A DNA stretch of 64,000 bases from NCBI GenBank assembly GCA_963576475.1, contig OY754990.1:5609756-5673755 (forward strand), written 5' to 3'. The DNA is from Molanna angustata (Eukaryota > Arthropoda > Insecta > Trichoptera > Molannidae). The translations under genes and the position numbers were made by a program. Below the pieces are notes generated by a model, which searched no databases, was not told where the DNA came from, and was given only the letters and a program-made list of their open reading frames with translations. Positions 32,591-42,712 of the stretch are shown one piece after another; the stretch's first letter is position 1, and each line of letters begins with the position of its first letter.

Positions 32591-33326
32591 CAACATGCAC
32601 ACTTGACGAAAATACATAAAACGAATGGGATGTGACCATCACTAGAATCTTCTCAATACTTTTTTTCAATCGAATTTTACACCATTTATTATATCATCGT
32701 ATATTGCTTAATTTTCAATAACTACATATTTGATTTTGATGACAATATAATAAAAAATCGGGGTTGTGGCCATTACTGGACTCTTCACAACGTTTATATT
32801 CAAATTAAAAACTATTTAAGTCTTCTTCTGTAATGTAGATCAGTTTTATTGTGCAAAAATATAATAATCTATAGGTATGCACACTTGACGAAAAATATAA
32901 AAACGAATGGGATGTGACCAACACTAGAATCTTTTCAGTACTTTTGTTTATTTAATTTTTAAGCCATTTCTCATCATCCAAAATTACTAAATATTTAAAA
33001 CACATTTGCGTTCGATGACAATATATAAAAATAGGGGTTGTGGCCAAATCCAAACTCTTTACAACGTTGTCTCTTTATAATCAGTCATATTTAAAACCAT
33101 TGACCATAGTCCATGCGTGCAGAAATTGTATGTACCTACTTATATATAAAAACAAATGGGTTGTGGCCATCACTTGAACATTTTACATCGCTTAAACTCA
33201 ATTAAATTTCAAACAACTTTTTCATACTACGAATTAGCAAATATTTTTTATGACAATATTATATAAACGAATGCTTATTCCTTCACTAATTTACATTCTT
33301 GGCCAACGGCGGGACATAAAAGCTAG

Positions 33327-33517
33327 TGTTTAATAAAAATCTATGGAATAAACAACATGGCGACGCACCGCGCTGTCAGATATCCTAGGATGTACACCTA
33401 TTTTTGAAACCTAAACCTACAAAACTTTGGTAAAAATAGGTTGGTTAGGTTTGTTTATAGTTATAATTGCGACTGGCGTGAGCCAGTTGCATTATATATT
33501 TAAAAAAGTAACTATAA
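33327..33517 (+). repeat. Element X middle segment between the two Helitrons
   Basis: Colinear with the inverse of 55077-54895. Contains the hairpin ACTGGC-GTGA-GCCAGT (33472-33487). Confidence 0.9.
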
Positions 33518-36500
33518 TCTAAAGTAATAAAGCAATCAAAATGTTAGTGTATGTGTGTGTGTATGTGTGTGTGTGTGTGTTTGTCTCACGCCTTCTGAAA
33601 AACCAAGAGCATCTAAAAATCTAATTTATGTGCGAACGTGTACCTGTATACCTGATGCAGTGTCACGCTAAAAATAATGCGATAAAAATGCTGAATTTTA
33701 AAAATATTTCAATAATTATTTTTTTCATACAAAATTTTCCAAGTCGTATCTGTCAAAAAAGTGTACATTTTGCACGCATATATCTGTTAGTTTAAAAGTT
33801 AGAAGTACGTATTTACACGAAAAAAATTTACTTTCAAGTATAACTTAGCGTTTAAGTGAAAAACATGGTGAATATTTTGTATAATTATAATGTTTAACTT
33901 ATTTTTAAAGTAAGCGTTTTGTACATAAATGCCGCCATTTTAATATCTTTTCATACAATATTTCATTTTCCTACCGAATGAATATGTTCTTGAAAATAAT
34001 AAACCTTTGAAATAAATATAAATATGAAATAATAAAATGAAACACAAGACATTACAGCAAGTTTTAAGACGTATATTGTAAAAGTCTGTTAATTATTAGT
34101 AAAGATATGGGCATAATAAAATTGCATAATTTGTATATAATATTTGATATTTCGGACAATTTTCATTTTTATGGCATCGAACAAACCAATGTAGGTACCT
34201 ACATATTCAAAAAATGTATCCGAACCATTCGATATTACTTACGTGTTCGAATCGTTTCCATGGCTACAGAAAGAATGTGATATTCAAATAAAATTTGTTA
34301 GGAATCGAATTTATTTAGAAGGTTGTTGTAGGTAGGTACCTACCTAATACTATTTACTTACAAATCAACAATAATATACCTATACTGATTTCCTATAGGA
34401 AAATTATTTTATTTATTTATTTATCAACCGTTTGTCCGATTATAATGAAACTTTGGTGAATTGTCGAGCGTATGCCCAGGATGGTTTTTAGATTTAAACT
34501 TTTTTCTTATTCTTCTTCTTCTTCGTGTATTTGGTCGTTTTACCTATGAAGGGGGAGTATCCTGGGAAAAGAAGGTCCGACTGTCCCTACATCTCTTCAC
34601 AGGTCTTCCAGGACGGGTTCTGCATATAAACTTTTTTCTTCTTTTTCTTCAACGTGTACTTGGTCATCTTACCTATGAAGATGAACTATCCTGGGAGATG
34701 AAGGTCCAATTTTCCTTCCATCTCTTCGCAGGTTTCTGGATTTAAACTTTTTTCTTCTTCTTCTTCATCGTCTATTTGGTCATTTTACCTTTGAAGGTGG
34801 ACTAACCTGGGAGAAGAATGTCCAATTTTCCTTCCATCTCTTCGCAGGTATCTGGATTTAAACTTATTTCTTCTTCTTCTTCTTCATCGTGTATTTTTGG
34901 TCATTTTACCTATGAAGTTGGAGAATCCTGGGAGAAGAAGGTCCAACTGTCCTTCCATCTCTTCGCAGGTATCTGGGTTTAAACTTTTTTCTTCTTCTTC
35001 GTGTATTTAGTCATTTTACCTATTAAGTAGAGCATCCTGGGAAAAGAATGTTCTTTCATCTCTTCGCGGTTCTTCCAGGATGGTTTCTGGATTTAAACTT
35101 TTCTTAACCGACTGATGGGACGGGATGTAATGAAGGGAAGGGATGCACTAAAGGGCCTGAAGGGACGGGAGGTATAAAACTGCCTGAAGGGACGGAAGGT
35201 AGTGAAGGGTCTGATGGGAAGGGACGTAATGAGGGATTAAAGGGACGGGAGGTACTGAAGGGCCTGAAGCGGCGGGTCCTGGAGTCTAATTCTGTTTCTT
35301 CTTAATTTTATGTAGACCTTTAGGGCAGTTTTTATACAAACTATTTCCTATTATCTAATTCATCTTCTTCTTCTTTTATGTATACATTTGGGTCATTTTT
35401 TTATAAAAATTATTTCCTTTAGTCTAATTATTATTCTTCTTCATTTAAGTACGTAGACTTTTGGGAGAGTTTTAATACAAACTATTTCCAATAGTCTTAT
35501 TCATTTTCTTTTATGTAGACCTTTTGGTCAGTATTTATACAAACTATTTCCAATAGTCTAAATATTCTTCTTCTTCTTTTTTGTAGACCTTTGGGTGAGC
35601 TTTTATACAATCTATTTCCAATAGTCTAATTCTTCTATTAGGTATATGTATTTTTACTTATTTTATGTAGACCATTGGAATAGTTTTTTATACAAACTAT
35701 TTCTTATAGTCTTATACTTATTTTTCTCTTTTTTATTTAGTCTTTTGGGTTAGTTTTAAGTCTAATAGTCTATTGTGCAGAAATATTATTAACGATATGC
35801 ACACTTGATGAAAATACATATGAAATGAATGGGATATGGGATGTGACGATATAACCTGCACTAGAATCTTTTCAATACTTTTGTTTAATTAAATTTAAAC
35901 CATTTATATCATCCTATTTTGAATAATTTTCAACACCTAATATTTAAAGAATGGGGGTTGTGGCCATTACTGAACTCTTCACAACATTTATATTCAAATT
36001 AAAAACTATTTACTATAGTTCAAGTCTTCTTCTTCTTCGTTAATGAAGACTTTCAGTCAAATTGAGCAAAAATATAATGCACACTTGATGAAAAAATATA
36101 AAAACGAATGGGATGTGACCAATACTAGATCTTTTCAGTACCTACGTTTGTTTAATCAAATTTTAACCACATCCCAACATCCAAAATTACTAAATTTTCA
36201 ATAGGTACACATTACAATTTGTTTTCGATGATAATATTTAAAAATGGGGGTTGTGGCCAAACCAATCTCTTTACAACGTTGATAAACAGTCATATTTAAA
36301 ACCATTACGCATAGTCCATGCGAGCAGAAATTGTATAAATATTATACTTCATTCACACTTTATAGCAATATATAAAAAAGAATGGGTTGTGGCCATCACT
36401 TGAACATTTTACAATACTTAAACTCAATCAAATTTCAAACCACTTTTCATAGTCTGATATTGCAAAATAATTGGGTGACAATATTATAAAAACGATTGCT

Positions 36501-36551
36501 TTTTCTTTCACAATTTTACATTCTTGGCCAACGGCGGGACATAAAAGCTAG
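33518..36551 (+). mobile_element. Helitron B, 3.0 kb, same family as Helitron A
   Basis: Starts TCTAAAGTAATAAAGCAATC after A and ends GGGACATAAAAGCTAG before T. The empty site ACTATAATATTAAAATAAAA is read from the inverse at 54.89 kb. Order inside: 5' end, S (33636-34400), M (34455-35100), GGGACGGGAGGTA stretch (35105-35285), U (35285-35800), 3' part. It lacks the second S copy of Helitron A and has a longer M block. Confidence 0.9.
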
Positions 36552-36902
36552 TATTAAAATAAAATAACTAAATTGGTGTGAATACTAGATAAACATAAAC
36601 TGGTGTACAAACTAGACTATCCCGCGCTGTCAAGCATCAGTTATTAAAAATGTGCAAACATATGTACGTACCCAAGTAATAATAGTCTTCATCGAATATA
36701 TTTTACTGGCAACAAATATGTCAAAGGAGGCAACATAATGACACAAAAATATATTAAATTCGGTTAATTGGTTTTCCAACAAATGTTAGTTCGAATAATT
36801 TGCTTTCGGACAATTGTCATTCTGATAACTGATTTTCGAAAAATTGTTATTCGTACAATTGCGCATTCGAACAATTGTGTTTCGAAGAATTTTCATGTAA
36901 TC
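36552..36902 (+). repeat. Element X right segment and terminal repeat
   Basis: Colinear with the inverse of 54895-54529. The last 150 bp hold iterated TTCGAATAATT/TTCGAACAATT units. Confidence 0.9.
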
Positions 36903-36911
36903 CTCTCATAC

Positions 36912-37411
36912 ACACCCTCACACATATCACACAAACTCACACTCTTTCTAGATATATCTTTCACACACATACACAATGTTACTCTCTCTCATGCGTGCAC
37001 CTAGGCTAATTCACATTTTTTTACTGTCTTCTTTTGATATTAGGTATAGTACGTATGTCTTATTTGTATATTTGAGACAAAAATATTTATAATTGTTCCT
37101 TGATTTTGGTTGCCAACGTCTGTTTTTGAAATCCCTTTTCATAATATTTTAAATATCTCAACCTTTATCTCGATGGGGTCTCGTTAATCCGTATATCTTT
37201 TCAAAATATCTCTCACTTTGTGAAGCTGAATTTCTCTTATCTTTCGCAAGTTATAATTATTATTCATTTGCATTTTCTCCCATTTCGTATTTCCTTTCAT
37301 TTGAATAATTTACAAATGTATCGTGACGTCATTATTATTTTCTTATCAATCTATTTATTAAGTAAGTAAAATTTAATTTATCGAGATTAGTCTTATTCTT
37401 CTTCTTCTTTT
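36912..37411. other. Unassigned AT-rich DNA
   Basis: CA-rich at the left (CACACATACACAATG), then no recognisable family. Confidence 0.4.
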
Positions 37412-37850
37412 TTAAAGTGGAACCGATAGCGGACAAACTAAAAGAAACAAGGCTGCATTGGAATGGACACGTTATGGTTCGGGAAGAATATCACGTTATT
37501 GACATACCAACTAATTGCCCCCAAGTCAAATTGAAAACGCTGTTCGTTATCGCCAAGCGCTATTTTTTTTTTGTATGGGATTTGACGTTTGTTGTTTGTT
37601 ATTGTAGAAAAAATTTCTACAACAAACGTCAAATCACATACAAAAAAAAATAGCGCTTGGCGATAGCGAACAGCGTTTTCAATTTGACTCAGGGCCCTTA
37701 TAGCAACTTGGTGGTCTAGCATCCAAAATGAAAAAGAGGGACAGCATCGATATATTGGCGACCCAGGACAGAGTGTCTTGGCGATTATGTACCAGGAGAG
37801 CCGACCCCGATTAGGACGGGATAAGGGCAAAGAAGAAAAAGAAGAATCTT
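37412..37850 (+). pseudogene. RTE-like LINE C-terminal fragment split by a palindromic MITE
   Basis: Left part: MEPIADKLKETRLHWNGHVM then REEYHVI. Right part after the MITE: SIDILATQDRVSW, RLCTRRADPD, stop, DGIRAKKKK. The pattern ...R..W.GHV...RR.D....DR..W...RRADP is the RTE-like tail. The interruption is at 37525-37688. Confidence 0.75.
37525..37688. mobile_element. Foldback MITE, near-perfect palindrome
   Basis: Arms of about 70 bp: GTCAAATTGAAAACGCTGTT, ATCGCCAAGCGCTA and TTTGACGTTTGTTG, mirrored by CAACAAACGTCAAAT, TAGCGCTTGGCGAT and AACAGCGTTTTCAATTTGAC, with a short centre. Arms differ by only a few bases, so the insertion is recent. Target duplication not identified. The two overlapping open frames are artefacts. 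Confidence 0.9.
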
Positions 37851-37877
37851 ATTCTTCTTCTTCTTTTATGTAGACTT

Positions 37878-38174
37878 TTGGGTTGGTCTGCTCCACCCGT
37901 GAAATGTTCTTCCAATTTCCAATTCCAATTTCTTCTATCCCTCTATCTAAGGCGATCTACCGCGAGGGCGAGTTCCGTGAGACTTAATGTGCAGCATGAT
38001 ATGAAGAAGTCTGGTGCTGTCCATCTTTTGGGTGTGGCCATACCAGTCCCTCCTCCGCTGCCTACTCCATCTGATGATATCACCAACCTCACATAATTCC
38101 CTTATTCTGGTGTTCCTCACTCGGTCTCTCAAGGTTTTGACTGCTGACGTTCTCAGCATTTGTTTACTTCTGAC
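37878..38174 (-). pseudogene. RTE-like LINE C-terminal fragment
   Basis: Minus-strand frame: VRSKQMLRTSAVKTLRDRVR, NTRIRELCEVGDI, RQRRRDWYGHTQKM, LLHIMLHIKSHGTRPRGRSP. It stops at a 5' edge that carries a 20-bp inverted duplication. Confidence 0.8.
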
Positions 38175-38197
38175 TGTGTCAGAAGTAAACAAATGCT
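38155..38197. repeat. 20-bp perfect inverted repeat at a LINE 5' edge
   Basis: AGCATTTGTTTACTTCTGAC, loop TGT, then its exact complement. One arm is LINE coding sequence (VRSKQM region); the other is a snap-back copy. Confidence 0.95.
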
Positions 38198-38310
38198 TTT
38201 TTATTTTATTTATTTCTTTATCGCACCATTTAAAGAATCGTCATTAAAAATAGATAACTGCTGCCCAACTAGGTGATATGCATAATGCTGTTCGAGGACT
38301 AGCATTATGC
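38198..38310 (-). repeat. LINE 3' UTR fragment
   Basis: The T-rich tail TTTATTTTATTTATTTCTTT (38201-38220) and GCTGCCCAACTAGGTGA (38262) are the reverse of the 3' UTR signature seen at 19354. An AGCATTATGCATA inverted repeat (38278-38315) lies beside it. Confidence 0.7.
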
Positions 38311-38472
38311 ATATTATTATATTTCACATTAGACATATAGGTTTAAAGTATTTGCATTTTTAAAAAATATCTAAACAATATAAACTTAACTATTGTACAC
38401 AGATTAAAAAAGTGAATTGAAGTCATCATGATATTCATATACATAATATTGTGTATGTAGGTATCTTGTCAT
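38311..38472. other. Unassigned DNA
   Basis: Nothing recognised. Confidence 0.3.
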
Positions 38473-39012
38473 TTTTATTTGTTAATTGCACAAATAATCT
38501 GAAATAGTATCTCTTGGGAATACTGAACTGACAGAGCATAGATGTGATCCGTCAGTCATATCTTTATTTGTTAATTGCACAAATAATCTGAAATAGTATC
38601 TCTTGGGAATACTGAACTGACAGAGCATAGATGTGATCCGTCAGTCATATCTTTATTTGTTAATTGCACAAATAATCTGAAAGAGTATCTCTTGGGAATA
38701 CTGAACTGACAGAGCATAGATGTGATCCGTCAGTCATATCTTTATTTGTTAATTGCACAAATAATCTGAAACAGTATCTCTTGGGAATACTGAACTGACA
38801 GAGCATAGATGTGATCCGTCAGTCATATCTTTATTTGTTAATTGCACAAATAATCTGAAATAGTATCTCTTGGGAATACTGAACTGACAGAGCATAGATG
38901 TGATCCGTCAGTCATATCTTTATTTGTTAATTGCACAAATAATCTGAAATAGTATCTCTTGGGAATACTGAACTGACAGAGCATAGATGTGATCCGTCAG
39001 TCATATCTTTAT
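38473..39012. repeat. 89-bp tandem repeat, about 6 copies
   Basis: The unit includes TTATTTGTTAATTGCACAAA, GTATCTCTTGGGAATACTGA and GATGTGATCCGTCAGTCATA. Phases at 38481, 38570, 38659, 38748, 38837 and 38926. Units differ at one base (GAAATAG/GAAAGAG/GAAACAG), so the amplification is very recent. Confidence 0.97.
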
Positions 39013-39445
39013 TCAGTCGAGTCTCAGATCAAATAAAGACAGTACAAAATTTATAAAATTAAAAAAAAACAATTAGAAATTTTGATTAAAGATTCTATTG
39101 TTTTTTGTTCGTTTAAGCTGTATGAGCGATTCGCCTTATTGCCTTAACTAAAGGGCCTTTTAAACTTAAAAATATTTTTTCATTTTACCTTATTTTTTCC
39201 GCAAAGTGCAAAGTTAAGTCAAAGCGCCCATGCAGTGATCCTATTTCTATAAACGGCGCTATATTTTTCTTACGACGTTGGCAGAGTTATTATTAATTTG
39301 TAAAACAATTGAACACTACTTATAATATATATTAATAAACCTTAAAATTTCTGAGTTACTTAAGTGGAATATTGTTTATAATTGCATATACGCAAACATT
39401 GGATTTTTTTCCCTGTCGGGAGTCGAATGTTGTTTATATTGACAA
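39013..39445. other. Unassigned DNA
   Basis: GCATATACGCAAACATTGGA TTTTTTTCCC (39383-39411) is found inverted near 28620-28645, next to family R there, so it belongs to a larger R element. Confidence 0.4.
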
Positions 39446-39447
39446 AC

Positions 39448-39575
39448 TTTTTCACATCTCAATAGAGACGAAGTTGGGATATTATAACAGAACCAGCCGA
39501 TGACAGGTCATAAGCCCTGTAGGTGCCTTGAGTTCCTGGTTCTTCTATAATATCCCAACTTCATCTCTTTTGATC
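39448..39575. mobile_element. Repeat family R, foldback copy
   Basis: AGAGACGAAGTTGGGATATT ATAACAGAACCAG at the left is mirrored by CTGGTTCTTCTATAATATCC CAACTTCATCTCT at the right, about 30-bp arms. A third arm follows at 39610-39660. Confidence 0.85.
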
Positions 39576-39669
39576 AGTTAAAAAGTTTGTTAAAATAAAT
39601 ATAACTCAATAAGTTCCTGGTTTTCCTAAAACATTCCAACATCGTCTCTATTGAGATGTTAAAAAATGT

Positions 39670-40222
39670 CATAAAATAACTGTATCTATTTCTCGAATAA
39701 CAACCAGTCCACATTAAATCGTAATGTTTATTGTTTATTTTTCCTACAATCAAAATACGATATTTGTAAGTTAAAAAGCAGTATAACTATGACCCACACA
39801 TAAATAATTGATTATTTCGATAATTGGGGTAACCCGTTCTTAGGAGTGCATTTTTGTGTAGTCAAACGAGCTCAATAAGCTATGACGATACCGCGTTGAT
39901 AGAAGTTAATTGAAGCTAATGCCTGCTTATCCGAAACCAATAACCTTTTATCCTTCATCCGTTTATAGGAGATAAAGTTAATTACCAATTATAATAATTG
40001 TATAGTAAAGTCGGACATGGAAAGATCAAGTAAATAAGAAAATCGTTATAATAGAGTTCCCGCCGTATTAAGAAATATAGGTACTTTGATATAATACAAA
40101 CTTGATTTTTACCTTCCACTGACGCGCTCCGTCCGCTGTGCCTCCTGTGTGGACTCGAGCCTTAATACATTATCTACCCACCGCATTATTTTCCGTTTCA
40201 AGTGTAGGTTCTTAGCAAATCT
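39670..40222. other. Unassigned DNA
   Basis: No family recognised. Confidence 0.35.
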
Positions 40223-40224
40223 GG

Positions 40225-40650
40225 GGGGGGGGCAAGTCTGGTGAACAGGCGGAATCAAAACCATCCATGTTTACCGATATCATGGATATAATTACCTCAC
40301 GGAGTTCTATAATATCTTAGGATATTATGGAACTCCATAAGATAAGTATGTCCATGGACCATGACATGGGCTGCGTTTACAATGAACGCCGAATGCACTT
40401 AGTCACGCTCTAAGTTGTTCATAATGACCGGAAACAGACGCTCGAAAGACACTCTGTGGCGTTCAGATTGAACGTCGAGTGTACCTATCAAACGCTCGGT
40501 AAAATTGTCGGATGAAAAACGCTCTGACAGTTGAATCTGAATCGAGCGTTGAATCTGAACACAGCCATGGGTTGTTTTGATTTCTCCGGTTGACGAGGGG
40601 GGCAAGTCTGGACCAACCAGCGCAATCAAAACCTTCACGAATATCATTTT
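40225..40650. mobile_element. Foldback family F copy 1, with a nested insert and a truncated second copy
   Basis: Arm CAAGTCTGGTGAACAGGCGG AATCAAAACC, centre ATATCATGGATATAATTAC and TCTATAATATC, then the other arm resumes at 40567 as GGTTGTTTTGATTTCTCCGG after a 198-bp insert. A truncated arm (GCAAGTCTGGACCAACCAGC) follows at 40599. Confidence 0.75.
40369..40566 (+). mobile_element. MITE nested in foldback F
   Basis: Ends GGCTGCGTTTACAATGAACGC and the inverse of ...GCGTTGAATCTGAACACAGCC, about 20-bp imperfect TIRs, with ATG on both flanks (40366-40368, 40567-40569), consistent with a 3-bp target duplication. Sequence inside is rich in AACGCTC motifs. Confidence 0.65.
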
Positions 40651-40974
40651 TGGTATAGCTTTCCTGGAGTTAGGTAGTTTGACGTTTCATATAATCTCGC
40701 TTCTACTTTCTATTAAGCTTCATTTCCTCTCGTCATAGATTTTTATATTGCTCAAATTAACCTCTTGTACCACTCCGTTATATCTTTCTCTAGTGGGTGA
40801 TGTTCTTTTTGTTAGTTATTTGTTGGCAATCTTCGTTAAGCCATTGAGTTCTGGGCGAATGTAGGTAAGTGTAGCTCTGGGCGTAGGTAGGTAGGCATAG
40901 GTAGCTGTCCAAAGGTTTCAGATGCTCCTGCAGTAATTGTGGCATTACAGGACTCCCGATAAGTGTTTATGTTT
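40651..40974. other. Unassigned DNA
   Basis: Nothing recognised. Confidence 0.35.
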
Positions 40975-41160
40975 GGGGATCAAGTCTGGTCCAACCGGCA
41001 AATAAAAACCCTCACGATTACCCAGATCATGGATATAAATAAAACTCCATGTTTTATAATATCTTTAGATGTCATAGAACTCCATATGATAATTATATCC
41101 ATTATTTGGGTAATCACGAGGGTTTTGATTTCTCCGGTTGGACCAAACCTGCCCCCCTGA
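40975..41160. mobile_element. Foldback family F copy 2
   Basis: AAGTCTGGTCCAACCGGCAA, AAAACCCTCACGATTACCCA and ATGGATATAA are mirrored by TTATATCCAT, TGGGTAATCACGAGGGTTTT and CCGGTTGGACCAAAC, about 65-bp arms around TATAATATCTTTAGATGTCA. Confidence 0.9.
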
Positions 41161-41740
41161 TCGTATTAGAATCTGATTTGTAGCGGTGAGTAAAGCCGTC
41201 GCTGGACTCGGTCATAGAAAAACTTGGTCAAGACTGAAAGACGTGCCCACCACTAAACCTGACAGTAAAACAATTCCATCCCATCTCGTTTATTTTCTCA
41301 ATATGTTTTTAGCTTTTCCCCGAAATCGAAAACGGCTTTCTCGTCCTCCTGCGTCTAAAAGTACACGTTGTGAACGTGTTGAGCTAACAAGCGGCCTGGA
41401 ACCCGATACTTTGAGATCTGCGACTGCCGTCTGTGTGTAATTCCGCGCCCTCTTCACACTTACATAACCTATAATTTGCTTGGTGGCCATGTTACGAGGG
41501 CGCCCTTGCGTGTGCTTCTTCCGACAGGTTGCCCCGGGCGATCTGATCTCTTGTTTCACTTCACAGGTAGTTTTAATTTTATTTTTAAATATATTATATC
41601 TTGGGATATAAAGATACCTTATATATTAATCGAGGATTGTCCCTTTGACTGTATGTATTTAAATAAGGCAGATGTTATAAATGGATCCAAAAAATACCCA
41701 ATTAATTAGCAAGAAAATTCGAAACCCGAAACACAAGTTT
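41161..41740. other. Unassigned, locally GC-richer DNA
   Basis: 41190-41560 is richer in G+C than its surroundings and open on both strands (84 codons plus, 89 minus). No domain recognised. It could be a decayed transposon fragment; I would not call it a gene. Confidence 0.4.
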
Positions 41741-41774
41741 TTTTGTGATGTGAGGAACTCTCTCTTCAGAGATG

Positions 41775-41885
41775 GATATTGGCAGTGGTCACGAGTTCGA
41801 TTCCTGCGATGACCGACTTGGTTCACCTTTAGCACAAGCATTTATGTAGGTTTATTTATTTATTTTACTAAGGGACACGCACAAA
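41775..41885 (+). repeat. tRNA-Thr-like SINE, family 2, truncated
   Basis: GTGGTCACGAGTTCGATTCC TGCGATGACCGA and CACCTTTAGCACAAGCATTT match family 2 from the anticodon arm on. It ends in TTTATTTATTTATTTTAC. Confidence 0.75.
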
Positions 41886-42215
41886 GAATTAATAATACAT
41901 ACATATATATATACAAAATACATGAAAAACAAAAAATCTCGTTCAACCTCCATTTTTTTAACAAAAAATCTCGCTAACCCTCCAATTTTTTAACGAAAAA
42001 TCTCGTTAACCCTCCAATTTTTAACAAAAAATCTCGTTAACCCACTAATTTTTTGACAAAAAATCACGCTAACCCTCCAATTTTTTAACAAAAAATCTCG
42101 TTAGACCTCCAATTTTTTTTACAAAAAATCTCGTTAACCCTCCAATTTTTTCACAAAAATTCTCCCTGACCCTCCAATTTTTTCACAAAAAATCTCGCTA
42201 ACCCTCAATTAAGTG
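41886..42215. repeat. About 31-bp minisatellite, 9 copies
   Basis: AAAAAATCTCGTTAACCCTC then CAATTTTTTAAC, with small variations (CTCGCTAACC, CACGCTAACC, CTCCCTGACC). Confidence 0.92.
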
Positions 42216-42322
42216 CGTCCACAGCTTGCTTCATATTAACATGTCAAAAACGTCACTACATATAAAAATTAAGAATATTGATACAGTTAATAGGTAGGTA
42301 TGTTTACTTAGGAAATATGCCG

Positions 42323-42535
42323 ACCACCATGGCACAGTTGGTAAGCCGTTCGGTTTCTGTGCGGGCGTCCTGGGTTCGATTCCCAGCAGAGGAGAAATTT
42401 ATTTAAATTCATTTCTCACGCAAATATTGCTCCTCTGAGCTGGAAACACTGGTTAGTTAAGAAATTGCCATTCGGCAATTAACTCGCCACTTGCGCAGGG
42501 TGCAAGGAACAGTTTTTTATTATTATTAATGTATA
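42323..42535 (+). repeat. tRNA-derived SINE, family 3
   Basis: Head: CCATGGCACAGTTGGTAAGC (box A) and GGGTTCGATTCCCAGC (box B). The tail carries ATTGCC-ATTC-GGCAAT (42464-42479) followed by TAACTCGCC, the hairpin shared with 20023, 44627 and 57627, then TTATTATTATTAATG. Confidence 0.8.
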
Positions 42536-42564
42536 TGTATTTTATGAGAAAATTTAAACAACTA

Positions 42565-42712
42565 AATACAGACGAAGTTGGAATATTATAGGAGAACCAG
42601 GAACTCGAGACACCTACGGGGCTTACGACCTGTCATCCGCTGCTTTATGTGATCACTTTATGCGTTAACAATCCAAATATGAACATATAATTCTGGCGCG
42701 GTTCAGGATGGC
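42565..42712 (+). repeat. Repeat family R, partial copy
   Basis: GACGAAGTTGGAATATTATA, GGAGAACCAGGAACTCGAGA and CTTACGACCTGTCATCCGCT, then TTCTGGCGCGGTTCAGGATG, a phrase that recurs at 46227. Confidence 0.7.

Larger units (their letters stand above)
29098..33326 (+). mobile_element. Helitron A, 4.2 kb, non-autonomous
   Basis: Starts TCTTATCTAAAGTAATAAAG after A and ends GGGACATAAAAGCTAG before T. The empty site (TATTATGTATAATAAAAATC, read from the inverse at 55.07 kb) confirms insertion between A and T. Order inside: 5' end, (TG)n run, block S1 (29222-29960), block M (30030-30440), a GGGACGGGAGGTACTGAA stretch, block S2 (30555-31330), block U (31380-32590), then a 3' part with GGGTTGTGGCCA repeats. 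No Rep/helicase frame was found. Confidence 0.9.
28802..36902 (+). mobile_element. Mutator-like element (element X) split by two Helitrons
   Basis: A 9-bp target duplication CTCTCATAC lies at 28793-28801 and 36903-36911. Termini GGTGACAGGAAAATTATTCG and the inverse GATTACATGAAAATTCTTCG are imperfect inverted repeats, followed inward by iterated units of about 15 bp of the form AATT(A/G)TTCGAA. Removing the Helitrons at 29098-33326 and 33518-36551 leaves 838 bp, colinear with the 830-bp inverted copy at 54529-55358. The 9-bp duplication and long TIRs point to the Mutator (MULE) superfamily. No transposase is encoded. The frame at 36768 is translated terminal repeat. Confidence 0.88.

Noticed and set aside
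36768..37004. 78-codon frame at the right end of element X
   Set aside because: It is the iterated TTCGAA terminal units read in frame.
41186..41559. Possible host exon in a GC-richer patch
   Set aside because: Open on both strands, but no domain, splice pattern or neighbour supports a gene; I left it as unassigned.
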